A DNA stretch of 64,000 nt from the NCBI RefSeq assembly GCF_000619925.1, contig NZ_JHVB01000009.1, positions 1-64,000 on the forward strand, given 5' to 3'. The translations under genes and the position numbers were made by a program. This document shows, in pieces, positions 40,114-48,627 of the stretch (positions are counted from its first letter, which is position 1; each line of letters begins with the position of its first letter). This DNA is from Treponema sp. C6A8. Its GTDB lineage: Bacteria > Spirochaetota > Spirochaetia > Treponematales > Treponemataceae. Under the pieces are notes generated by a model. It ran no database searches, was not told the origin of the DNA, and was given only the letters and a program-made list of their open reading frames with translations.

Positions 40114-41656
40114 TTGCCGGTATCCTTATTATGAATTTTGTTCCCTGACCTTCATCATTCTGGGTAATATCAAAAACATCATCACGATGATAAAAGAGTT
40201 TGAGGCGCATGAATACGTTTATAAGGCCTGTTCCGTTGCTGCCTTCTTCGCGTTTAACGGCATTGGAATCAAGCGAAACAAGTATGTTCTGAAGTCCGTC
40301 CTTATCAGTTTTCTGGATGGCAGCAAAAATATCCTCTCGGATTTTCTCAGGGAAGCCCGAACCGTTATCAGAAATGGAAATCTGAATTGTCTTATCAAGC
40401 TCTTCAATTTTAAGCACTACCCTGCCGACTGAATTTTTAAGTCCGTGCTTGATGCAGTTTTCTACAAGAGGCTGGAGTGTCATCACAGGAATTTGCTGGG
40501 AAAACTGAACTTCCGGAATCTGCTTTTCAAAGACGAGGCGGTTTCCAAAACGCACGCTCATTATATATACAAAATTATCAATTAATTTAAGTTCTTCGTC
40601 AATTGAAACGCTTTTTTCCTTCTGCTGGATATTGTAGCGGAAGAAATCTGCAGTCTGCTCGATAAAGAAGCAGGTTTTGTCGGCACCTTCCATCATGGCA
40701 AGCTGGGCGCCGGTGTTCAAAGTATTAAAGAGGAAGTGAGGATTAATCTGATTTTGCAGGGCTCGCAGCTGGGCATCGGCATAAAGAGCCTGCATTTCAA
40801 CTTCCTTTTCCTTGAGTTCGGCTTCGGTAACGGCCTTTTCCCAGATGGCGTCGATGTATTCGCGGATGCTGATAATCATGCGGTCAAAGGCATCGCAGAT
40901 GTTTCCGATTTCGTCGTGAGTTTTGGCATAAAAAAGCGGAACATTAAAATCGCGCTGGGAAATTTTATGGGCAACGTTAGAAATCTGCTTGAGAGGCTTA
41001 ACAATCTTTGTAACGGAAAAATACATTACCGAAACTATGATTGAAGAAACCATTATAAACAGAAGAAAAGAGATTTTATAAAGCGAATTGAGCTGTTCCA
41101 GGTTCTGATTGTAATTTGTCGCGTTCTGCTGTAAAAGCAGGGAACTGAGCTCGGAAAGCTGCTTCATCAGCATATTGTAGCAGGAAATGGTTTTTGCATA
41201 GTAATAGTTTACAGCATTAAAGTCGTTGGCACGGCGGGCATAAATTGCCTTTCCGCTGAATAAAAGGAAGTTCTGGGCAAACTGAGACACAAGATATTCC
41301 TTTTGCAGAACTAAATCCTGGGAAGGTCGTATCTGCATGTTTTCCATGTATTCTGAAACCTTGGTGCGGGCACTGTAATAGGTGTCGATACTGTCAAAGG
41401 TGTGGAAGTTTACGTAATTTTCTACCGCTTTTTCTGTAAGATTCAGGGAATCTGAAAAAGCGGTAAGTTCCATGTTGGATTTGTAGGCACCGCCAATCAG
41501 CCTTACAGAATGATATTCAATTCTATAAACCGAAATCAGAGTAACCATAAGAATAAAAATCGAAATGAAAATTGAGAGCATGATTCGCCAGCGGAGACTC
41601 TTGCCCTGAAAATATCGTAAAGCTCTTAAAAAAAGAAAAGGCAGGCTTCGTATCAT
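40106..41656 (-). CDS. Sensor histidine kinase (LytS/YesM-type, His_kinase family)
   Basis: 516 residues. Helices near 25-47 and 200-222 flank a periplasmic sensor of about 150 residues. A HAMP domain follows (KPLKQISNVAHKISQRDFNV), then the His_kinase motif NPHFLFNTLNTGAQLAMMEG with the phosphorylated His, and an ATPase domain with ENCIKHGL (N box) and SDNGSGF (G1). It would pass its phosphate to the YesN-like regulator encoded next. The gene overlaps both neighbours (ATGA with the binding-protein gene). A membrane-anchored sugar-binding protein just upstream is the likely ligand partner, as in the XylFII-LytS-YesN xylose systems of clostridia. Confidence 0.93.
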   Translation of the reverse strand: MIRSLPFLFLRALRYFQGKSLRWRIMLSIFISIFILMVTLISVYRIEYHSVRLIGGAYKSNMELTAFSDSLNLTEKAVENYVNFHTFDSIDTYYSARTKVSEYMENMQIRPSQDLVLQKEYLVSQFAQNFLLFSGKAIYARRANDFNAVNYYYAKTISCYNMLMKQLSELSSLLLQQNATNYNQNLEQLNSLYKISFLLFIMVSSIIVSVMYFSVTKIVKPLKQISNVAHKISQRDFNVPLFYAKTHDEIGNICDAFDRMIISIREYIDAIWEKAVTEAELKEKEVEMQALYADAQLRALQNQINPHFLFNTLNTGAQLAMMEGADKTCFFIEQTADFFRYNIQQKEKSVSIDEELKLIDNFVYIMSVRFGNRLVFEKQIPEVQFSQQIPVMTLQPLVENCIKHGLKNSVGRVVLKIEELDKTIQISISDNGSGFPEKIREDIFAAIQKTDKDGLQNILVSLDSNAVKREEGSNGTGLINVFMRLKLFYHRDDVFDITQNDEGQGTKFIIRIPANV

Positions 41657-42630
41657 TTTTCAGCCTTCCTTATCTGTAGTTCTGCGGTAATATAATTGTT
41701 TGAATGACGAAGGGCAAGATACTCAAAAATTTCTTTCAATGCTGAAATTCCGATTTTTTCTGGATCTACCGAAATAATTTCAGAAATTGCGTGGCGCTCA
41801 AAAAGGCTTTCAGTAATTTCACTGTTACCGACACAGATTATATCTGTGTGAATTGAAGTATAGGCAGAAAGAATCTGTGAAGCCTGAACCGCAGACATTT
41901 CATTAAGAGTGATAAAAACAACTCTGTCATTTTCTTTTAAGTTATAATTCTGAATAAGCTCCTGTTCGTGAGGAACCTGATCAACTACGTGAACTGCACG
42001 AACAGAAGTTTCCTCTTTTGAAAAAGCAGAAGAAAAAGAGTTCAAAAAGTTTGAATTCTGGCTCACACTTCCAACTTCGCCCTGCAGTAAAAAGACCTGT
42101 CCATCTTTTCCGGCAAAGGCAGTGGCTTCTTCTGCAGTTTTCTTTCCCATTTCTGAATAATTAATTCCTATGTAAGCAACCTGAGGAATCTGAGGATGAT
42201 AGGTTCCGATTGTGATAAGGGGAATGGGAATTGAATCCTTTTTTGTGGGAATAACAATGTCATCAAGGTCTTCGTTCTGCGAAAAAAATGCGATAACGGC
42301 ATCAGCATTGGCAAAAGAAGCGTAGTCAAAAAGTTCCTGAAGGGAAACGTTCTGGGCATAAGACTGGGGAACGTAAAGTTCTACTATTGAATTGTAATCA
42401 GAGCTGATGGATTCAGCGCCTTCAAAAACCTGTCGCAAAAAAAGCTGATTTTCGTAGTCACCGGTTACAAGAATATGATAGTTGCGGTCTTCAAGATAAT
42501 TTTCGAACTCAAGGTTTCTCTGCTTGATGTAGGCGCAGAAACTGAAACAGAAAAGCACAACCGAAACAAAGGTGATGGACAGAAAGAGAACTGAAAAAAA
42601 ACTGACTTTTTTTACTTTTACGGTTTTCAC
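41653..42630 (-). CDS. Membrane-anchored sugar-binding sensor protein (XylFII-like)
   Basis: 325 residues. An uncleaved N-terminal helix (about 11-33, FSVLFLSITFVSVVLFCFSF) lacks a lipobox and probably anchors it outside the inner membrane. The rest is a Peripla_BP_4 binding fold: YHILVTGDYENQLFLRQVFE, DAVIAFFSQNEDLDDIVIPT, PQVAYIGINYSEMGKKTAEE and GQVFLLQGEVGSVSQN. It starts with GTG, 12 bp after clpA, and its end overlaps the kinase start. Order and coupling suggest that it presents a sugar to the kinase. The sugar is not evident; xylose or another pentose is a guess from the family. Confidence 0.82.
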   Translation of the reverse strand: MKTVKVKKVSFFSVLFLSITFVSVVLFCFSFCAYIKQRNLEFENYLEDRNYHILVTGDYENQLFLRQVFEGAESISSDYNSIVELYVPQSYAQNVSLQELFDYASFANADAVIAFFSQNEDLDDIVIPTKKDSIPIPLITIGTYHPQIPQVAYIGINYSEMGKKTAEEATAFAGKDGQVFLLQGEVGSVSQNSNFLNSFSSAFSKEETSVRAVHVVDQVPHEQELIQNYNLKENDRVVFITLNEMSAVQASQILSAYTSIHTDIICVGNSEITESLFERHAISEIISVDPEKIGISALKEIFEYLALRHSNNYITAELQIRKAEK

Positions 42631-42642
42631 AATCTTACCGCT

Positions 42643-45075
42643 TTAATTTATGCTGAAAGTAAATTCTTTAGACTCTTTATCATAATCGGCGAAACACTTT
42701 CCGCCTTTTTCGAGTTTTCCAAAAAGAACTTCATCAACAAGAGAATCTGCAATTTTATCTTCTACCGTGCGGGCAATATTTCTGGCGCCAAATTCCTTTG
42801 AATAGCCAAGCTGAGTAAGCTGGGTAACAGCCTGGTCAGAAACAGTGAGTTCGACCTTCTTTTCCTTCATGCGGACTGCAAGCCGGGCAATTTCCTTGCG
42901 GCAGACTTTTTCTGCAACGTCCATATCCAGGTAACCGAATGGAATTACGGCATCAAGGCGGTTACGGAACTCAGGCGGGAATTCCTTATTTACGGCTTCT
43001 TTCAGGGAAGCTTCAAGGTTGTCGTTATTTTCTGAGCCGAAGCCGATTCCCTGCTTTTCAAGGTCACGGGCGCCGGCGTTACTTGTCATAATAATTATGC
43101 AGTTGCGGAAATCTGCCTTGCGTCCCTGGTTATCGGTAAGGCTTCCGTAATCAAGCACCTGAAGAAGAATATTATAAATGTCTTCGTTGGCCTTTTCGAT
43201 TTCATCAAAGAGAACTACGGCCTTTGGATTTTTGCGGATGTCTTTTGTAAGCTGACCGCCTTCTTCAAAACCAACGTATCCCGGTGGAGAACCGACAAGA
43301 CGGCTTACGCTGTGCTTTTCCTGATACTCACTCATATCGTAGCGCAAAAGAGGCTCATTCAGGATTTTTGCAAGAGTTCTGGCAAGTTCAGTTTTACCGC
43401 AGCCTGTAGGACCAACAAAAAGGAAGCAGGCTTCAGGCTTATCGGGATTTCGGAAACCGGCACGGGAACGCTTAACAGACCTTGCAAGGGCAAGAACTGC
43501 CTTTTCCTGACCGTAGATTTCCTTACTCATTGAAGCTTCAATCTGGCGAAGGGCATCTTTATTTTCACCCTGAACGGAATCTATAGGAAGCTTTGCAATT
43601 TTTGCAGTTACCTTGCGGATAAGGGCCGGTGTAACAAGAGGTGAAGGTGCCGGCACCTGTCGCTCAGTCATTGCAAGCTCGTCGTAACCTGAAATTGTAA
43701 CGACAGTTTTATCTTTTGAAATTTTTGAGCCGCCATTAAAGCCGCCGCTTTTTGTTATGTGAAGGTAAGCGCCCGCTTCATCAATAATGTCGATTGCCTT
43801 ATCCGGCAGACGGCGTTCAGGCAGATACTGAAGGGAAAGCTTTACGGCATCTTCAATTGCGGCAGGAGCGAAACGTACGTGATGATAAGCCTCATATTTT
43901 TTTACAAGGCCTTTAAGAATCTTAACGGTTTCTTCCGCTGTAGGTTCTGAAATATCGATTTTCTGAAAGCGACGGGCAAGTGCCCGGTCTTTTTCAAAGT
44001 TTTTGGCATACTCTTCAAAAGTTGTAGAACCGATGAATTTTACTTCGCCGGTTGCAAGCACAGGCTTCAAGAGATTTGCCGCATCCATCTGGGAAGAACC
44101 GTTTGAGCCGGCTCCCATAATCATATGGATTTCGTCTATAAAAAGGATAACCTTCTTTTTCTGCTTGAGTTCATCAATAATTGAATGAAGGCGCTCTTCA
44201 AAATCACCGCGGAATTTAGAGCCCGCCAGCAAAAGCCCGATATCAAGCGAATAAATAGTAAAGTCTTTAAGGTCTTCAGGAACCCGGCCCTGAACGATTC
44301 TCTGCGCCAGTCCCTGTGTCAGCGCCGTCTTACCAACGCCCGCGTCTCCGACATGCAGCGGATTATTCTTGGTTCGTCTGCAGAGCACCTGAATTGTACG
44401 TTCCAGTTCTTCTTCACGGCCGATAAGTTCATCAAAAAGGCCTTTTTTGGCAAGTTCAGTAAGGTTGGTTGCAAATCGCTCAAGGCCGCCTGTATTGTTG
44501 GACATAAATTCCGGATAGCCGTTCTGATTCTGCTGGCGGGCCCTCTGGGCATTTGCATTGCCGCCTGCCCCACCTGCGGCATCCTTAATATAAGGACGGT
44601 TTCGGCTGATATTTTCCAGAAGCTTGAGCCTGTCCACGCCGCTTGTTTTCAAAAAATAAGAGCAGTAGTTACGGCTTTCATCATACATGCTGACAAGAAC
44701 GTCAGTAATATCAATTACATCACTGGCGCTTGAAACGCAGTAGAAAACCGCCTTATTCATCATATTCTGAAAACCCGCAGATTCAACCGGGCCTTTTACA
44801 AATTCAGAATTGGCTTCGTCCGAAACTACCGGCATTTTTGTATTGAGATAATCGTGAAGATGATTTTTTAAATTTTCAGAGTCTGCTCCGCTGTCTGCAA
44901 GCAGGTTAATTACAAATTCATTTCTTATGGCCGCCGCAAGCACGTGCTCGGGCGTAAAAAACTGATGATGAGACTGTTTTGCATTTAAGAGGGATTCTGA
45001 CAGAATCTTTGTAAGCATAGGGCTTACCTTCATCTGGCGCACCATTCCCCTTTGTAAATCATCATTTTTTGCCAT
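42643..45075 (-). CDS. clpA: ATP-dependent Clp protease ATP-binding subunit ClpA
   Basis: 810-residue AAA+ unfoldase that feeds proteins to ClpP. Two Clp_N repeats occupy about 1-150 ([20 protein letters not shown]). The first AAA module has Walker [11 protein letters not shown] and Walker [16 protein letters not shown]; the second has [13 protein letters not shown] and [16 protein letters not shown]. Neither the ClpB/ClpC middle coiled coil nor a zinc domain is present, and clpS lies directly upstream, both pointing to ClpA. The stop of clpS and this ATG overlap (TAATG), so the two are coupled. clpP is not in the window. Confidence 0.96.
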   Translation of the reverse strand: MAKNDDLQRGMVRQMKVSPMLTKILSESLLNAKQSHHQFFTPEHVLAAAIRNEFVINLLADSGADSENLKNHLHDYLNTKMPVVSDEANSEFVKGPVESAGFQNMMNKAVFYCVSSASDVIDITDVLVSMYDESRNYCSYFLKTSGVDRLKLLENISRNRPYIKDAAGGAGGNANAQRARQQNQNGYPEFMSNNTGGLERFATNLTELAKKGLFDELIGREEELERTIQVLCRRTKNNPLHVGDAGVGKTALTQGLAQRIVQGRVPEDLKDFTIYSLDIGLLLAGSKFRGDFEERLHSIIDELKQKKKVILFIDEIHMIMGAGSNGSSQMDAANLLKPVLATGEVKFIGSTTFEEYAKNFEKDRALARRFQKIDISEPTAEETVKILKGLVKKYEAYHHVRFAPAAIEDAVKLSLQYLPERRLPDKAIDIIDEAGAYLHITKSGGFNGGSKISKDKTVVTISGYDELAMTERQVPAPSPLVTPALIRKVTAKIAKLPIDSVQGENKDALRQIEASMSKEIYGQEKAVLALARSVKRSRAGFRNPDKPEACFLFVGPTGCGKTELARTLAKILNEPLLRYDMSEYQEKHSVSRLVGSPPGYVGFEEGGQLTKDIRKNPKAVVLFDEIEKANEDIYNILLQVLDYGSLTDNQGRKADFRNCIIIMTSNAGARDLEKQGIGFGSENNDNLEASLKEAVNKEFPPEFRNRLDAVIPFGYLDMDVAEKVCRKEIARLAVRMKEKKVELTVSDQAVTQLTQLGYSKEFGARNIARTVEDKIADSLVDEVLFGKLEKGGKCFADYDKESKEFTFSIN

Positions 45076-45386
45076 TACTCAACTTCTACCCTAAGAGGAA
45101 AGCCGTTTTTTCGCGCAATCTGTTTTGTAAGATTTGCCCGGGAAACGGCAATATCAAAAGTATATACTCCCACTACAGAAGAACCTTCCTGATGCACAGC
45201 CTGCATGAGGTTTTCTGCTTCATCGTGAGTTTTATTATAAATTGATACAAGAACGTCTACCACAAAATCCATTGTGGTAAAATCATCATTATAGAAAACT
45301 ACCTTGCGTTCCGGCGGAAGTTCGATGCCAGTTTCTTCTGCAAAATCGCTTCCGGAATTTTCCATCTGACTATTATATTCGCTCAT
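45075..45386 (-). CDS. clpS: ATP-dependent Clp protease adaptor ClpS
   Basis: 103-residue adaptor that hands N-degron substrates to ClpA. The core is PPERKVVFYNDDFTTMDFVV, VLVSIYNKTHDEAENLMQAV, HQEGSSVVGVYTFDIA and the terminal basic part; Asn-Asp-Asp and the Met/His contacts of the binding pocket are visible. The start at 45386 (MSEYNSQMEN) gives the usual length; the longer reading adds a spurious hydrophobic segment. A TATATT box ends 7 nt before this ATG with no ribosome site, so it may be leaderless. It is divergent from the rhomboid-like gene only 65 bp away. Confidence 0.92.
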   Translation of the reverse strand: MSEYNSQMENSGSDFAEETGIELPPERKVVFYNDDFTTMDFVVDVLVSIYNKTHDEAENLMQAVHQEGSSVVGVYTFDIAVSRANLTKQIARKNGFPLRVEVE

Positions 45387-45393
45387 AGACATT

Positions 45394-45399
45394 AATATA
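45394..45399 (-). promoter_or_regulatory. -10 box upstream of clpS
   Basis: TATATT on the minus strand ends 7 nt before the ATG at 45386; no good -35. Confidence 0.45.
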
Positions 45400-45438
45400 A
45401 CACAAAACAAGAAAGTAGAAAATAAAAAAATATCCATA

Positions 45439-45444
45439 TATAAT
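45439..45444 (+). promoter_or_regulatory. -10 box upstream of the rhomboid-like/lpt operon
   Basis: TATAAT ends 7 nt before the ATG at 45452. Paired back to back with the clpS -10 box in a 65-bp divergent spacer. Confidence 0.5.
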
Positions 45445-45451
45445 AGAAAGT

Positions 45452-46288
45452 ATGGCAAATAAAAAATCGTTCTTTGGACTTAAATTTATATATGATGCGC
45501 CTGCAACTTTGACTTTTGCACTGGCCTGCATAATCCTTTTTGCTCTGGATTCCCTTGTTTTTAAGCAGAAACTTACATCCCTGATTTTAACTTCGCCGAT
45601 TGCAGGAGGCAGCGGCGGGGCGGCAGGAAGCGCCTTGGGAGTGGCAGGGGCCGCTGCAAGCAATCTGGCTTTTTCGGCATCTAATCCGCTTTCTTATCTG
45701 CGCTTATTTTTATATGCCCTGGGTGCCGCTTCCGGTGAAATCCTTGTCTGCAATATGATTTTTGTGCTTTTGCTAGGCCCTTCAATGGAAGAACGCTACG
45801 GGACAGTGGTAATTGGAATTATGATTTTTGTTTCAGCCCTTTTTTCTGGAGTTTTGAATGCCTGCTTCTGTAAGACCCCTCTGAACGGCTGTGAAGCAAT
45901 TATTTTTATGATGATTTTCTTAAATTCCTTTGTTTCCCTTTCCAAAAAGAAAATCCCCCTCAGCTTTGTTTTTGTTTTCATTCTTTTTGTATTAAGGGGA
46001 ATTCTTTCGGCAGACTTTAAGGCAGACTCTTCAGCCGTAATTCAGATTATTATTAACGTTGCAGGCGGACTTTGCGGAAGCCTTTTTGCCTTCCTTACTT
46101 CGCCTAAAGCTAAGGCTGCAAAGAAAAGTGAAAAGTCGGAAGGGGGCCTTTTGAACCGGGCAGAAAGCTATCGTGAAAGCCAGAAGCCTAAAAAATCACT
46201 TTTCGGAAAGAAAAAAGAAGATGATACAGTCCAGCAGAACTACGCCGGCGATGAAACAGTTATCAGCAGCATGAGGTTTGACGATTAA
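45452..46288 (+). CDS. Rhomboid-like membrane protein lacking catalytic residues
   Basis: 278 residues with about six helices followed by a lysine-rich cytoplasmic tail. The segment VCNMIFVLLLGPSMEERYGT matches the rhomboid HxxxN-helix region and its glutamate. The catalytic Ser motif GxSG is replaced by LNGCEAIIFM, and the last helix has NVAGGLCGSLFAF where active enzymes have His. It is therefore predicted to be an inactive rhomboid that binds or guides membrane proteins. A Gly/Ala-rich stretch (about 50-72) is unusual. It has a -10 box 7 nt before ATG and no ribosome site. It heads an operon with three lpt-like genes. Confidence 0.72.
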   Translation: MANKKSFFGLKFIYDAPATLTFALACIILFALDSLVFKQKLTSLILTSPIAGGSGGAAGSALGVAGAAASNLAFSASNPLSYLRLFLYALGAASGEILVCNMIFVLLLGPSMEERYGTVVIGIMIFVSALFSGVLNACFCKTPLNGCEAIIFMMIFLNSFVSLSKKKIPLSFVFVFILFVLRGILSADFKADSSAVIQIIINVAGGLCGSLFAFLTSPKAKAAKKSEKSEGGLLNRAESYRESQKPKKSLFGKKKEDDTVQQNYAGDETVISSMRFDD

Positions 46289-46289
46289 G

Positions 46290-46841
46290 ATGACAGGAAA
46301 AATTATCGTTCCGGCATTAGCTTTAGTTTTTCTCACCGCAGCATCCTGTTCACTGAAATATTCCGATACTCTGGACGTGGACGACAGCGTGCCAGAACTT
46401 TATTTTACCAAGGCAAAAATCACCCGCTATGAAAACGACCGGGTTACTGTAGAAATGGCAGCCGACAAGCTTGAACAGTACAAGGATTCCTCGGAAAGTT
46501 ACGCCAGAAAGCTGACTTTTACAGTCTACGATGACGAAAATCAGGTTTCGACTGAGGGCAGCTGCGGCTATCTTTTTGCAGACACCTCAAAAGACCTTTA
46601 CGAACTTTACGAAGGCATTGAACTTTACAATCATTCTGATAAGACCAACTTTTTTGCAGACATTCTCCGCTGGAATAAAAAAAACGAGCAGCTTACAAGC
46701 GGACTTAATTCAGAGGTTCGCGTTGAAAAAGAAGATACCGTGATGACGGGGACCGGATTTTCTGCAAGCGGAATCAGCAAGACTTTCACTTTTTCTGGCG
46801 GCGTAAAGGGCGAAATTGAGACTTCGGAGGCTGAAGAATGA
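46290..46841 (+). CDS. LptC-like lipoprotein
   Basis: 183 residues. The start MTGKIIVPALALVFLTAASC is a lipoprotein signal with Cys near 20. The mature part, from PELYFTKAKITRYENDRVTV through GCGYLFADTSKDLYELYEG-like repeats to VMTGTGFSASGISKTFTFSG, matches the beta-jellyroll of the LptC family, in which short strands with a final TGxGF motif recur. LptC normally links the inner-membrane transporter to the periplasmic LptA bridge. Start 46290 lies one base after the stop of the rhomboid-like gene, and the gene's end overlaps the next start (ATGA), so the operon is tightly coupled. Treponemes studied so far lack classical LPS, so the cargo may be another glycolipid. Confidence 0.78.
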   Translation: MTGKIIVPALALVFLTAASCSLKYSDTLDVDDSVPELYFTKAKITRYENDRVTVEMAADKLEQYKDSSESYARKLTFTVYDDENQVSTEGSCGYLFADTSKDLYELYEGIELYNHSDKTNFFADILRWNKKNEQLTSGLNSEVRVEKEDTVMTGTGFSASGISKTFTFSGGVKGEIETSEAEE

Positions 46842-47497
46842 AGAAGGCCTTGGGTATTATCATCTTATTAACGCTTCTGTCACTACCCGCAGCGGCAGAA
46901 AAAATCACATTTTCGGCAGATTCCATGAGCGGGCAGGCAGGAAACTCAAATACGACTACTACGATGAGCGGAAATGCCACAGTTTCTACAAATTCAATAG
47001 AAATAAAGGCAGACTCCCTGCAGCTTTCTGGCGAAGAATACCGCAACATTTCTGCAAACGGCAATATTTCTGGCAAGAACCTTGAAACAAATATGGAATT
47101 CAGCTGCGACGAACTGAACTACGACCGCATCACAAAAAAAATCATCCTTAAGGGAAACGTAAAGCTTGTAGATGTGGAAAACAATGTAACCTGCGGCGCT
47201 CAGATTATTGAATACGACCAGGACAAAGACATTGCAATCATGCAGATTCAAATTTCGCTTACCCAAAAAGACAATGTCTGTTCGGGCGCCTACGCCGTTT
47301 ACTATAAAGAGCAGCAGCTTCTGGAAATTTCAGGTAACGCTCAGGTAAAGCAGAAGGACGACACTTTCCGAGCCCAGTTTATCACTCTTGATCTGGACAC
47401 TCAGAATATTACTCTTGGCGGAAACGTAAAGGGAACTGTTACCGACACAAAGGAAAAGAAAGAAAGTGAAAGCAGCGAAGAAGAGGGAGCTGAATAA
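46838..47497 (+). CDS. LptA-like (OstA) periplasmic protein
   Basis: 219 residues with Sec signal (MKKALGIIILLTLLSLPAAA). The mature protein is a run of short beta-strands of the OstA type: KITFSADSMSGQAGNSNTTT, IEIKADSLQLSGEEYRNISA, FSCDELNYDRITKKIILKGN, EIIEYDQDKD-like ladders and the repeated GNVK/GNAQV turns. LptA forms the bridge across the periplasm on which a lipid slides to the outer membrane. The C-terminus is a charged tail (KEKKESESSEEEGAE). It overlaps lptC-like and lptB by a few bases. Confidence 0.82.
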   Translation: MKKALGIIILLTLLSLPAAAEKITFSADSMSGQAGNSNTTTTMSGNATVSTNSIEIKADSLQLSGEEYRNISANGNISGKNLETNMEFSCDELNYDRITKKIILKGNVKLVDVENNVTCGAQIIEYDQDKDIAIMQIQISLTQKDNVCSGAYAVYYKEQQLLEISGNAQVKQKDDTFRAQFITLDLDTQNITLGGNVKGTVTDTKEKKESESSEEEGAE

Positions 47498-48231
47498 TGG
47501 CAGAAAATCACACATTACGAGTTTCAAGTTTATATAAAGCTTTTGGCCGCAAGGAAGTTGTACGCGGAGTTGAATTTTCAATGCAGGTGGGAGAAGTTCT
47601 GGGACTTCTTGGCCCTAACGGAGCGGGAAAAACTACAACCTTTTACATGGTAGTAGGTTTTTACAAGCCGACAGCGGGCGAAGTTTTTCTTGATGACATG
47701 TGCATTACAAATCTTCCTATGTACAAGCGGGCCCGCCTTGGAATCGCCTATCTTCCCCAGGAACCTTCAGTTTTCAGAAAGTTTACGGTTGAAGAAAACA
47801 TCTGGTCGATTCTGGAAACAAGAAAAGATTTAACAACCGGCGAAAAACGTGACCGACTTGAACGCTTAATAGACGAATTTTCAATAGGGCGAATCCGCAA
47901 GCAGAAGGCCTTTACCCTTTCGGGTGGTGAACGACGCCGAACAGAAATTGCCCGCTCGCTTGCCATGGAACCTAAATTTCTTCTGCTGGACGAGCCTTTT
48001 GCAGGAATTGACCCTATTGCCGTTGCCGACATCAAGGGAATGATTCATCTTCTGGCTGAGCGGGGAATCGGAATTTTGATTACCGACCACAACGTCCGCG
48101 ATACTCTGGAAATTACAGACCGGGCCATAATCATAAACCAGGGTACAATCATTACCCAGGGCAGCAAGGATGACATTCTGAACTCTGAAATTGCAAGAGA
48201 GATTTATCTTGGAAAAGATTTCTCAATGTAG
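47497..48231 (+). CDS. lptB: Lipid/LPS-transport ABC ATPase LptB
   Basis: 244-residue ATPase. Walker A GPNGAGKTTTFYMVVGF, the Q-loop AYLPQEPSVFRKFTVEENIW typical of LptB, signature LSGGERRRTEIARSLA, Walker B FLLLDEPFAGIDPIAV and the switch His in ITDHNVRDTLEI are all present. It powers extraction of a lipid from the inner membrane for the LptC-LptA bridge. It is coupled to lptA (TAATG). The permeases LptF/LptG and the outer-membrane LptD are not in the window. The ATG and length match the family closely. Confidence 0.94.
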   Translation: MAENHTLRVSSLYKAFGRKEVVRGVEFSMQVGEVLGLLGPNGAGKTTTFYMVVGFYKPTAGEVFLDDMCITNLPMYKRARLGIAYLPQEPSVFRKFTVEENIWSILETRKDLTTGEKRDRLERLIDEFSIGRIRKQKAFTLSGGERRRTEIARSLAMEPKFLLLDEPFAGIDPIAVADIKGMIHLLAERGIGILITDHNVRDTLEITDRAIIINQGTIITQGSKDDILNSEIAREIYLGKDFSM

Positions 48232-48266
48232 GGAAATGCGGCTTTTTCAGTTTTACCTGCCAATTT

Positions 48267-48500
48267 TTAAGGAGCTTCAGTCAGCATCTGCATGCCGATT
48301 TTCTGAGCAAGATTTACAACGCTGGAAAGAATTGGCTGAGTTTTCTTATTTTCCGAAAACTGACTCAAAAATTTCATGTCAATTTTCATCATGTCAAAAA
48401 TCGGAGAAGCAAGTTCAAAATCCAGGCGGGAAAAATTAATTGAGGCAGGAATTACAGCCTCGTGATTTTTGATGCAGCACTCTTTATAAAATTCATCAAC
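48267..48500 (-). pseudogene. Remnant of an EAL-domain (cyclic di-GMP phosphodiesterase) gene
   Basis: Minus-strand translation of about 75 codons reads EAVIPASINFSRLDFELASP, then DMMKIDMKFLSQF and PILSSVVNLAQKIGMQMLTE, followed by a stop. These are EAL landmarks (the SVNFSxxxF strand, the KIDxxFL strand and the helix leading to the usual EGVET). About 80 residues between the first two, including the EAL and DDFG motifs, are missing. There is no start codon or ribosome site and a stop lies just upstream, so it is a decayed fragment. The 396-bp gap 48232-48627 holds nothing else recognisable. Confidence 0.7.
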
Positions 48501-48627
48501 TTAGATTATAAACCCAGCTTAAAAGAAAGACAAAATAATTATAAGACTATGCTTAATAACACTTTTTTCCAGTAACGATTAACCTCACGCCTTGTGTTTT
48601 TTATAAATCAATTTTTCGAGGTGATTT

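Noticed and set aside
45452..46288. Active rhomboid protease
   Set aside because: Neither the GxSG serine nor the partner histidine is present.
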